A DNA stretch of 64,000 nucleotides, taken from Xestospongia muta (lineage: Eukaryota; Porifera; Demospongiae; Haplosclerida; Petrosiidae). Position 1 is the first letter of the stretch. The number at the start of each line of letters is the position of its first letter. Position numbers and translations under genes: made by a program. The stretch is taken from NCBI GenBank assembly GCA_963693285.1, contig OY848925.1, forward strand, positions 5,000,932 to 5,064,931, given 5' to 3'. Below, piece after piece: positions 1-57,300 of this stretch. The notes beneath the pieces were generated by a model that was given only the letters and a program-made list of their open reading frames with translations, was not told the origin of the DNA and ran no database searches.

Positions 1-22199
<22,199 letters not shown>

Positions 22200-22657
22200 T
22201 ATGACTAGTCTTCCTTGTTGATTAACTGCAGTCTACAATGGAACACTTGTTTCTAACAATAAGATATATCTGATCCACTAAAAAATGTGTATGAATGAAC
22301 GAAGTTGCAGCTATATATATCATGATGGTAGAGTAGGATGGGAATAGCCTGATCAACAGACTGATAATGGGCATGGCTAGGAGGTTAAGACCTCCTCAAA
22401 GTCATTAAAAGTATGAGAGTAGACTACTGTGTAAACAAGGGAGTCTTCAAGTCAGGGCATGTTGAGGCATGATGTGCATGTGTACAGAGAGTGCTGACCA
22501 AGTTCAGAGTCAGAATTAAAATTTTAATTCCATACAAAATATTTAACAAAATGAATAAAACAAAAACAGAAAACAATTAAACATTATTATAATAAGAACA
22601 ATAATATAAAATGTATTAAATATGTGAGTGGTACAATGGCTCACATATAAAACATAT
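22200..22657 (-). other. Intergenic region between gene 1 and HECT fragment A
   Basis: About 450 nt containing the likely promoter and 5' leader of gene 1. Apart from the TATA-like tract, no further element is recognised. The region is conserved in unit B (50398-50855). Confidence 0.5.
22311..22320 (-). promoter_or_regulatory. Possible TATA box of gene 1
   Basis: On the minus strand an ATATATATAG tract lies about 110 nt upstream of the start codon, and the same tract precedes gene 2 near 50510. Spacing fits a short 5' leader. The only support is motif and position, in an AT-rich background. Confidence 0.3.
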
Positions 22658-22663
22658 TTTATT
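22658..22663 (-). terminator. Poly(A) signal of HECT fragment A
   Basis: AATAAA on the minus strand about 40 nt after the expected HECT stop codon (22701-22703). It separates the HECT 3' end from the gene 1 promoter region, which spans only about 450 nt. Confidence 0.6.
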
Positions 22664-23547
22664 CTGACAACATCCACACAATAATGGGTGTCTTAGAAAA
22701 TTATGCAAATCCAAATCCTTCTGATCCTTCATTGAGTGCCACTGTTAATGGTTGCTGAAATTGTTGATAAGAATCATATTAAGGTAGACAAAGTTGATTA
22801 AAACTAGAAAAAAAATTACAGATATGAATTTATTGCAATGATTAAATGACAAAGTGGATAGTATGTGTGTATAATGGTAAGTGGATGGTAAAGACTATAC
22901 TATTACATATGAGCTGTAGTTCAAATATTATTAAGGACAAGGTGTGTCTTACCAGGTATGTGCAGTCGGTAATCTGCCATGAGTAGGTGCTGAAATGATT
23001 TGAAATGGAGGAGAGAGATCTTTAAAACCACTTGGAGGGAGCTGTGAACAACCTGAACAAGATAACAAACAAAATGGTATACATAAAGGCTAAATAGATA
23101 CTTTCTCTCATATTGTAATAAATTTAAGAAGACAACACAGACTTGTCAGTATAATAGAAAAAAAAGTACATATATATGTATTTGTATCATAAGTCTGTAA
23201 AGCTTTCAGAACAAATGAGGGCTAAAAACTGGAACAGTGGCGCAAAGCGGCGCACTATCATCAGAACAAGATTATCAATAAAGGATATCTTATCTCACAT
23301 CATTGTGATTATAGTTACCATGAAGGCAGGTATTAACCTTAACCTATGTCCCTTGACCAAACCTAACATTTCCTATGATCTCACCTGTAACAAACTGAAG
23401 CAGCTTGGCCATCTCTTCTTGTGTAAACCCACTGACAATAGTCCAGAACCAAGACACAACTCTTCGGAAGGCTTCATTAGATCCATTGACCACAGCATGA
23501 ATCTTGAGATCATTATAACTCACAGTTCCCATTCCACACATTAACAA

Positions 23548-24108
23548 CTAAATGAACGTAAAATATATTAACTTATGACTCTGCAATCATTTAAAAATGA
23601 TACTTAGAATAATACAACGAGATCTCCATATAAGGATCTTTTGAGATACAGACACTACTTCAGTTGGTATTAATAACATTATTTGATGTCTTTTGTTGTC
23701 AATATTCAATGTACAAAATTAACCTCTAAAAAGACACCATCTTAATTAATTAAGTTGTTTTTTCATTGTATTCAGTTATAGATGTTCTATCCAATCTCAT
23801 TTTGACTATAAGCCTATTATGTGTCATTATAATTTTATTCACAACTGTCTCTGATTGTTTGTATACATTGTATCCTTCACTTTGTGATGGTGCTAAGGTG
23901 TGATAAAATATCACTTCAAAAGTCCACCCTCTTCAAAAAAAGCTACAAGATATACAGAAGCTATTCAATATTCAAGCCACACCTTGTTGCCTGACCTAGC
24001 TTCCTAAGGACAGGATTGTTATTACAAGCAGGTCAGGTCAAACAGGTGTTTATCAGATATAAAGGTGCATTTACTGCATGTGTTTGTGCTAATAATGTAA
24101 TGACTTAC
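23548..24108 (-). other. Large intron of HECT fragment A
   Basis: About 560 nt between HECT exons, AT-rich, with no coding potential seen on either strand and no recognised repeat. Confidence 0.5.
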
Positions 24109-24498
24109 TTCCAACTCATTTTCGTCAAATATACTTAATAAATGATCAGGAATAATGTCATTGAGACCTATAGGTATAAAATCCATGATAATTGAAACAC
24201 AAACTATAATAATAATAATAAATCTACTATGATATTAAGTTAGCTCAGGTAGATTAAGGTTGCTTTGATAGCGATATCTTTGATATTAAATTATTATATA
24301 AGTTTTGATTCTTTGGAGTGGGGAGATAAAAAGAAGATTAAACAAACTAGTTTCACCCTCAAATTTCTCCCAGGTTACCTTACTGTCTGAGGTGTGTGGT
24401 AGTCTGGAAATAAGACTACAGGCAAATACCTCAAGCATCCATTAAAATATGTACTGTACACTGACATAATTTATATTATAATATGTAGTTTTATGTAA

Positions 24499-24602
24499 TA
24501 TAGTACATACAATAGTCATTATAGTATTAATATAGTACATACAATAGTCATTATAGTATTAATATAATACATACAATAGTCATTATAGTATTAATATAGT
24601 AC
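24499..24602 (-). repeat. 32-bp minisatellite, three copies, at a HECT splice donor (copy A)
   Basis: Three tandem 32-bp units (starting 24499, 24531, 24563) each begin TATAGTAC or TATAATAC. A partial fourth, TATAGTAC at 24595, is the splice donor (GTACTATA) of the HECT exon 24603-24732. The repeat therefore brings several copies of a donor-like motif into the intron. The same structure is at 52679-52782. Confidence 0.75.
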
Positions 24603-25136
24603 CTTTTAAGAAATGATCTACTTCTTCTTTAACACATTTAGCCAAACGATATTGAGCTAATAAATTAAGATATTGTATCTTATTTTGATTGGTCACTTCA
24701 ATCTCATCTCCTTTATCAATCAATGGCACCACCTACAAGGAACACACAAATAAAGGAAAGTTATATAAGTCGTTACGTCAACTAACAATAGGGGTTCCTC
24801 CTCCACCAGGATCAAACTCTTCTTCAGCAAATACCAATATAAATACAAACTAAAATATCTCTACAGCAGTTATCAACAAAAGCAAAACTTCCAAGAAGGA
24901 CCTTAAGGTCAATAAGAAAGACAGAAGGATTGAAGAACTTAAAATAGATTTACAAATAAGACAATTAGTTTTTATCTGGTATGGCTGCACATACTAATAT
25001 AAAAGCAACTTAGAAACTTAATTTTTCATGCATTAACTATACTCTCACTATTATAATATGCTTATTTAATACTTACCTTTTCTCTTTTTTGTGACATAGT
25101 ACTTATCACCATCTTGAAATTAGGGTGCTTCTTGAT

Positions 25137-25294
25137 GTAACTTGACTGATAAAGTAACAACTTGTCCTATGATGACATCACTATGGTGTCATAGAGTTAA
25201 TAATGTTAGGTTTGGCTTAGAGTTTAGGTGATGTCATTATTATGATGACATCACTATGTGTCATTTCATTATGATGTCATCATAGTCAAGTTAC
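25137..25294. mobile_element. MITE-like foldback element in HECT intron (copy A)
   Basis: The ends are inverted: GTAACTTGACT at the left and AGTCAAGTTAC at the right, with ATGATGACATCA and TGATGTCATCAT inside them and further copies of the same palindromic core. About 155 bp, no coding capacity. The left arm overlaps the first bases of HECT exon 25077-25140, so its acceptor lies in the element. Family not identified. Confidence 0.5.
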
Positions 25295-25537
25295 ACAAAG
25301 AACCACGCTGAAATTAGTACTTACCTAATGAATTTCAATACATAACAAGTAGACAAACTCAAATAGTAGGCAAAGGTGGAGTAGGCGAACCTCCTTTCCT
25401 TAAGAACTTTAAGAACAAGTGGGTGTTCATTCAATAATATTACTGCAGGTGGCACTACCACCAAGTTAATCATTACAATTTAATGTTAACAAAAAAGAAA
25501 ACAATGCCTTAAGTAGTTTTTTAAAGTTATAGGTGAG

Positions 25538-25543
25538 TTTATT
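25538..25543 (-). terminator. Poly(A) signal of gene 2
   Basis: AATAAA on the minus strand 55 nt after the TAA at 25598-25600. Together they place the 3' end of gene 2 just above the first HECT exon. The same pair occurs for gene 3 at 53719-53724. Confidence 0.6.
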
Positions 25544-25597
25544 TCACACAACTACACACACAAAGAGAAGACACTCGTAAACATATTCCATTGGTTA

Positions 25598-50397
<24,800 letters not shown>

Positions 50398-50855
50398 TAT
50401 GACTAGTCTTCCTTGTTGATTAACTGCAGTCTATAATGGAACACTTGTTTCTAACAATAAGATATATCTGATTCACTGAAAAATGTGTATGAATGAATGA
50501 AATTGAAGCTATATATATCATGATGGTAGAGTAGGATGGGAATAATCTGATAGACAGACTGATAATGGGCATGGCTAGGAGGTTAAGACCTCCTCAAAGT
50601 CACCAAAAGTATGTTAGTAGACTACTGTGTAAACAAGGAAGTCTTCAAGTCAGGGCATGTTGAGGCATGATGTGTGTGTGTACAGAGAGTGCTGACCAAG
50701 TTCAGAGTCAGAATTAAAATTTTAATTCCATACAAAATATTTAACAAAATGAATAAAACAAAAACAGAAAACAATTAAACATTATTATAATAAGAACGAT
50801 AATATAAAATGTATTAGATATGTGAGTGGTACAATGGCTCACATATAAAACATAT

Positions 50856-50861
50856 TTTATT
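50856..50861 (-). terminator. Poly(A) signal of HECT fragment B
   Basis: AATAAA on the minus strand about 37 nt after the HECT stop at 50898-50900, as in copy A. Confidence 0.6.
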
Positions 50862-52678
50862 CTGACAACATCCACACAATAATGGGTGTCTTAGAAATTA
50901 TGCAAATCCAAATCCTTCTGATCCTTCATTGAGTGCCACTGTTAATGCTTGCTGAAATTGTTGATAAGAATCATATTGAGGTAGACAAAGTTGATTAAAA
51001 CTAGAAAAAAAATTACAGATATGAATTTATTGCAACGATTAAATGACAAAGTGGATAGTACGTGTGTATAATGGTAAGTGGATGATAAAGACTATACTAT
51101 TACATATGAGCTGTAGTTCAAGGTGTGTCTTACCAGGTATGTGCAGTCGGTAATCTGCCATGAGTAGGTGCTGAAATGATTTGAAATGGAGGAGAGAGAT
51201 CTTTAAAACCACTCGGAGGGAGCTGTGAACAACCTGAACAAGATAACAAACAAAATGGTATACATAAAGGCTAAATAGATACTTTCTCTCATATTGTAAT
51301 ATATTTGAGAAGACAACACAGACTTGTCAGTATAATAGAAAAAAAAGTACATATATATGTATTTGTATCATAAGTCTGTAAAGCTTTCAGAACAAATGAG
51401 GGCTAAAAACTGGAACAGTGGCGCAAAGCGGCGCACTATCACCAGAACAAGATTATCAATAAAGGATATCTTATCTCACATCATTGTGATTATAGTTACC
51501 ATGAAGGCAGGTATTAACCTTAACCTATGTCCATTGACCAAACCTAACAGTTCCTATGATCTCACCTGTAACAAACTGAAGCAGCTTGGCCATCTCTTCT
51601 TGTGTAAACCCACTGACAATAGTCCAGAACCAAGACACAACTCTTCGAAAGGCTTCATTAGATCCATTGACCACAGCATGAATCTTGAGATCATTATAAC
51701 TCACAGTTCCCATTCCACACATTAACAACTAAATGAACATAAAATATATTAACTTATGACTTTGCAATCATTTAAAAGTGATATTTAGAATAATACAACG
51801 AGATCTCCATATAAGGATCTTTTGAGATACAGACACTACTTCACTTGTTATTAATAACATTATTTGATGTCTTTTGTTGTCAATATTCAATGTACAAATT
51901 AACCTCTAAAAAGACATCATCTTAATTAATTAAGTTGTTTTTTCATTGTATTCAGTTATAGATGTTCTATCCAATCTCATTTTGACTATAAGCCTATTAT
52001 GTGTCATTATAATTTTATTCACAACTGTCTCTGATTGTTTGTATACATTGTATCCTTCACTTTGTGATGGTGCTAAGGTGTGATAAAATATCACTTCAAA
52101 AGTCCACCCTCTTCAAAAAAAGCTACAAGATATACAGAAGCTATTCAATATTCAAGCCATACCTTGTTGCCTGACCTAGCTTCCTAAGGACTGGGTTGTT
52201 ATTACAAGCAGGTCAGGTCAAACAGGTGTTTATCAGATATAAAATTGCATTTACTGCATGTGTTTGTGCTAATAATGTAATGACTTACTTCCAACTCATT
52301 TTCGTCAAATATACTTAATAAGTGATCAGGAATAATGTCATTGAGACCTATAGGTGTAAAATCCATGATAATTGAAACACAAACTATAATAATAATAATA
52401 AATCTACTATGATATTATGTTAGCTCAGGTAGATTAAGGTTGCTTTGATAGTGATATCTTTGATATTAAATTATTATATAAGTTTTGATTCTTTGGAGTG
52501 GGGAGATGAAAAGAAGATTAAACAAATTAGTTTCACCCTCAAATTTCCCCCAGGTTACCTTACTGTCTGAGGTGTGTGGTAGTCTGGAAATAAGACTACA
52601 AGTGAATACCTTAAACATTCATTAAAATATGTACTATACACTGACATAGTTTATATTATAATATGTAGTTTTATGTAA

Positions 52679-52782
52679 TATAGTACATACAATAGTCATT
52701 ATAGTATTAATATAGTACATACAATAGTCATTATAGTATTAATATAATACATACAATAGTCATTATAGTATTAATATAGTAC
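52679..52782 (-). repeat. 32-bp minisatellite at a HECT splice donor (copy B)
   Basis: Three 32-bp units plus a partial fourth next to the donor of exon 52783-52912, matching 24499-24602 in number and phase. The array has been stable since the segmental duplication. Confidence 0.7.
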
Positions 52783-53316
52783 CTTTTAAGAAATGATCTA
52801 CTTCTTCTTTAACACATTTAGCCAAATGATATTGAGCTAATAAATTAAGATATTGTATCTTATTTTGATTGGTCACTTCAATCTCATCTCCTTTATCAAT
52901 CAATGGCACCACCTACAAGGAACACACAAATAAAAGAAAGTTATATAAGTCATTACGTCAACTAACAATAGGGGTTCCTCCTCCACCAGGATCAAACTCT
53001 TCTTCAGCAAATACCAATATAAATACAAACTAAAATATCTCTACAGCAGTTATCAACAAAAGCAAAACTTCCAAGAAGGACCTTAAGGTCAATAAGAAAG
53101 ACAGAAAGATTGAAGAACTTAAAATAGATTTACAAATAAGACAATTAGTTTGTATCTGGTATGGCTGCACATACTAACATATAAGCAACTTAGAAACTTA
53201 ATTTTTCATGCATTAACTATACTATCACTATTATAATATGCTTATTTAATACTTACCTTTTCTCTTTTTTGTGACATAGTACTTATCACCATCTCGAAAT
53301 TAGGGTGCTTCTTGAT

Positions 53317-53475
53317 GTAACTTGACTGATAAAGTAACAACTTGTCCTATGATGGCATCACTATGGTGTCATAGATTAATAATATTAGGTTTGGCTTAGA
53401 GTTTAGGTGATGTCATTATTATGATGACATCACTATGTGTCATTTCATTATGATGTCATCATAGTCAAGTTACAC
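53317..53475. mobile_element. MITE-like foldback element in HECT intron (copy B)
   Basis: Same inverted arms (GTAACTTGACT ... AGTCAAGTTAC) and inner ATGATGGCATCA/TGATGTCATCAT motifs as 25137-25294, with a few differences. It was present before the segmental duplication. Confidence 0.5.
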
Positions 53476-53718
53476 CAAGAACCACCCTGAAATTAGTACT
53501 TACCTAATGAATATTCAATACATAACAAGTAGACAAACTCAAATAGTAGGCAAAGGCGGAGTAGGCGAACCTCCTTTCCTTAAGAACTTTAAGAACAAGT
53601 GGGCGTTCATTCAATAATATTACTGCAGGTGGCACTACCACCAAGTTAATCATTACAATTTAATGTTAACAAAAAAAGAAAACAATGCCTTAAGTAGTTT
53701 GTTAAAGTTATAGGTGAG

Positions 53719-53724
53719 TTTATT
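53719..53724 (-). terminator. Poly(A) signal of gene 3
   Basis: AATAAA on the minus strand 55 nt after the TAA at 53779-53781. Confidence 0.6.
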
Positions 53725-53778
53725 TCACACAACTACACACACAAAGAGAAGACACTAATAGACATATTCCATTGGTTA

Positions 53779-54305
53779 TTATGATATACCTGTACATCTC
53801 ACAGCAGCATCTTCATAATGATGACAGTTATGGACACCGGGAGGATTACTATTACACTGCATGAGATTGACTTCATTGCCTGTACATCGCATGTTATCAA
53901 AGTATATAGGACCAGTCCCTGGACCATAGATATGAGAGGATACCACTGCTCCTGAAGAAGAAAATGTAAGTGTATTAATCTCTAGCTTGATTGCCTCTTA
54001 ATAATAGGGTTCAATACATAAACTACCAATATTTATTAAAGTTAAATCAGTAAATCTCAATATGGCCTTGTAAAAAGTAGTAATGTCATACTATATATAG
54101 TAAGTCTAACCTTTTAGAGTAGCTCCCCCCATTTGATTGCCAAGTTGTCTACAAGTCACTCTGGCCTCTCTCACATCCCAGATATCATCACATATTGTAC
54201 CCCATATACCATTAAAACAAATCTCCACTCTACCCTCCATATTACTTGATCCATTAACTAGTCTTATAGACCCATGTGTACATCCATCCGTACCAACGGA
54301 TTGAT
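53779..54305 (-). CDS. SRCR domain u14 and stop, gene 3
   Basis: Exons from 54305 ([30 protein letters not shown] where gene 2 has GYQMGG) and the terminal exon from about 53950, with its possible donor at 53790. TAA at 53779-53781. Confidence 0.75.
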
Positions 54306-57300
54306 CTGGTTGGATAATTGGTAAATATATTACTTGACAATGTATACTACCTTGACATGCTACACCAGCAATGCTGTTTTGTGGACACTCATCAGTTGCA
54401 TTACTAAGACATTCAGTGAAGTTGGTCTCTTGTCCAGTACATTGTACATTAGTTATTATTGGATAAAGATTGGCAGAACTTCTTACACGTTTACGATACT
54501 GAGGTATGGCACCTTTTATAAGAAAGAAAGAGCACCTCATAATGTCTATAGAGGTTGATAAGACATAAGTTGTTACCATATGAAGAGAATCCAGCCTGCT
54601 TGCAGGCAATACTAGCATCTCTGTAGTCCCAACCATTATCACAAACTAATCCTCTTTTTCTATTCACACAAACTCGAACTACTCCAGTACCTCTAATGGA
54701 GAGAGCACCAATAGAGTTCACAATGGCTACCTCTCCAGAGGAACAAGGAGCTACAATAGAAAACAAGATAACATAGTGCTAATATACAATGAAGTTTTCT
54801 TTCTCTGGACATATTATTTCAGTAGTGTACTGAAGAGAGTGTATGCTGTATACATCTATTTACCTTCACACATGATACCAACATCATTGCTGTGTCCACA
54901 TATATTGTCATCATCTACATAATATGTGGAAGAATAACAGTCCAATAAAGACTTTTCATCACCCTGACAGACGACATCACTTAGAAAAACAGGACCACTT
55001 CCTGCACCAAATGTCATGGTCCGAGCACCTATTAAAAAGGATTAGCATTGCTTGGTAAGCTTCTCTATTTAACAATACCTCCTCCAGGTAAATTCATTTG
55101 TTTACAAGCAATTCTGGCATCACTGTCTCTCCAGCCTCGGTTACAAATTGTTCCCCACATACCATTGATGCAGATCTCCAAACGTCCCACATTTATACTT
55201 GATCCACCAACTAAACGTAATGATCCATGAGTACAGTTATCAGGAACTGTTCCAAGTTCTATCAAACGAAAGAGATAGCTATGCGGCTGCAGCAAGTATC
55301 AGATTTGAAATACCTTTACAAGTGACTCCAGCAAGGTAACAATTATAGCGATAAGCAGAACTAACTCCACAGTCAACTAAACTGTTTTCATCACCTCTAC
55401 AATTGACGTCTCCAATTAACGGATACAAAAGTGCATAACTAGCTATTCCTTGACTTGTCTTTGGAATAGCACCTGTTATTAGTAAACAATACAATATAGA
55501 TACAGAAGGCATAAAGTATGTCATTATTTTTACCATAAGGAGAGTATCCAAGAGCATTGCAGGCAACACTAGCATCTCTATATCCCCAGCTATTGTCACA
55601 GATTGTACCTTGAGTTTTGTTCAGGCATATTCTGAGAATACCATCACTGGTTTGAGTAAGTGCTCCACTGTAGTCCAACAAAGACATGCTGCCATGTGTA
55701 CAGGGAGCTTCAAGAGATAATACAGTTAAAATTGTTGTTCACATAAATTGCTCACCATCACAAACAATTCCAGCATCGTCCTGATGAGTACAATGTCTAA
55801 CATCATTCACATATAGACATTCCTCTAATGAGGACTCGTATCCATCACATTGTACGTAAGTATAATGTATAGGACCAGTCCCTGGTCCATAGGCAGCATT
55901 CCTCTTTGCAGTAGCACCTGTAATACATGAGTAATATGTTGATATAATAATATTGATATTATTAACCTGATCCAGGGTATCCCAGCTGTTTACATGTCAC
56001 TAGAGCATCCTTTCTATCCCATCCATTACTGCATATAGTACCCCATTCATTCTTATGGCATATTTCGACACGACCTTGATATTTGGTTGGACCATTTGTC
56101 AAACGCACATCACCTTCATCACAAACTTTGACACCTGAACAATAGTTACAAGATATAGAAAATGGACTAGGAATAGACTAACTTACGGCATTCTACACCT
56201 GCAACTTCAAAATGTTTGCATTCAGCTTTAGAGAATGGACAGTCCAACAGACTGGATTCATTGCCAAAACAAGTGAAGAAAGCACCAAATATTGGTCCTG
56301 TTCCACCAATAGGAGATCTTTTAGCAATGACAACTATACAAAAATTAACTAAAATCATTGATATACAATATGTACTACCTTCAGCATCAATTCCTGCTTG
56401 TCTACACACTACATTAGCATCTGCAATATCCCATCCTCTATAACACACAGTGTACCATAAGTTATTGATACAGATCTCAACTCTGCCTTCATTGGAATTA
56501 TTACCATCCATCAAACGTACATCTCCAGTAGAACAATTATTGGGTAAAGTACTTATAACTAATAAATGAGTTAGAAACAATCAGATGATAGCAAGATCAT
56601 ATGTATTTTTGCAACTTACGTTCACACTGTACACCAGCTAAACCACAAGCCTTGTCAGTAAGGTTTGTGTAACGACATTGATGATAATTGTCTTCATTCC
56701 CTGTACAGTATGCACCAACTATTTTTAGATTTGCATTAGTCAAAAGGGCTTGACCAGTAAATGGTATAGCACCTAAAATCAAGAAGTATTAAGTGTAAAT
56801 TAAACACTTTAATAATACAAACCATATGGAGAGTGTCCAAGACTTTTGCAAGTTACTTTAGCATTAGCAATGCTCCACCCTTCATCACAGAGAGGTACAT
56901 AATCACCATTGATACAAAGAGCTACAATTCCAAAACTGCCATTAGTTTTTTTCCCATTAATTGTCAACAGAGTAATATTGCCCTCACAAGGTGCTGTATC
57001 TAAAAATATACAAGCACTTAGAGAGTATACAAGTCATAATATATACCTTCACAAGTCACTCCAGCATCTCTATCATGAGAGCAAGATAATAGACTCACTG
57101 AACAAGAAAGAAGAGAAGTTTCATTACCAAAGCAGCCCCAGTGTACACCAAGTACCGGACCACTACCCTCACCAAAGAAGGCCTGAGTGCGTGCAATAGC
57201 ATCTGAGAATTGTGCAGACAATATAACTCAGATATCTATCAATACAACTAACTTTTATCACTCAATCCACCCTGCCTGCAAGCTACAGTAGCGGCATTGT

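Larger units (their letters stand above)
22701..25442 (-). pseudogene. HECT E3 ubiquitin ligase 3' fragment, copy A (nonsense in last exon)
   Basis: Eight phase-compatible exons: 25325-25442, 25077-25140, 24787-24849, 24603-24732, 24109-24167, 23385-23547, 22953-23052, 22701-22803. They encode the C-terminal two thirds of a HECT domain: FDPGGGGTP, LAQYRLAKCVKEEV, SIFDENELELLMCG, WFWTIVSGFTQEEMAKLLQF and LPTAHTCFNQLCLP, the last holding the catalytic Cys. This resembles AREL1-type HECT ligases; the subfamily is a tentative recognition. The N-lobe start and everything upstream are missing: SRCR gene 2 ends 95 nt above. In the last exon CAA is TAA at 22779-22781, removing the final 26 residues, including the terminal GFGFA. 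Probably a duplicated gene end carried with the SRCR genes. Confidence 0.75.
50898..53622 (-). pseudogene. HECT E3 ubiquitin ligase 3' fragment, copy B (frameshift in first exon)
   Basis: Same eight exons as copy A: 53504-53622, 53257-53320, 52967-53029, 52783-52912, 52289-52347, 51566-51728, 51134-51233, 50898-51000. The last exon is intact here: LCLPQYDSYQ-like reading with CAA at 50976-50978, ending GFGFA and TAA. The first exon is 119 nt instead of 118. One extra base near 53513 shifts the frame and gives TAG exactly at the exon end. Two replacements (His to Arg, Lys to Glu) are also seen in exons 1 and 2. Copies A and B thus carry different lesions, and neither contains a complete HECT domain. 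Confidence 0.75.

Noticed and set aside
23176..23544. Plus-strand open frame of 122 codons
   Set aside because: Antisense to HECT exon 23385-23547. No family pattern; conservation in unit B is explained by the duplication and by the exon below it.
25150..25290. Could the repeated TGATGACATCA motifs be a CRISPR-like or regulatory array
   Set aside because: Copies are in opposite orientation and spaced as a foldback. This fits a MITE-like element better; CRISPR is not expected in an intron-rich genome.
25325..25442. Transmembrane anchor for gene 2 after the last SRCR domain
   Set aside because: The only downstream coding exon is HECT-type sequence without a long hydrophobic run, and a stop and AATAAA precede it.
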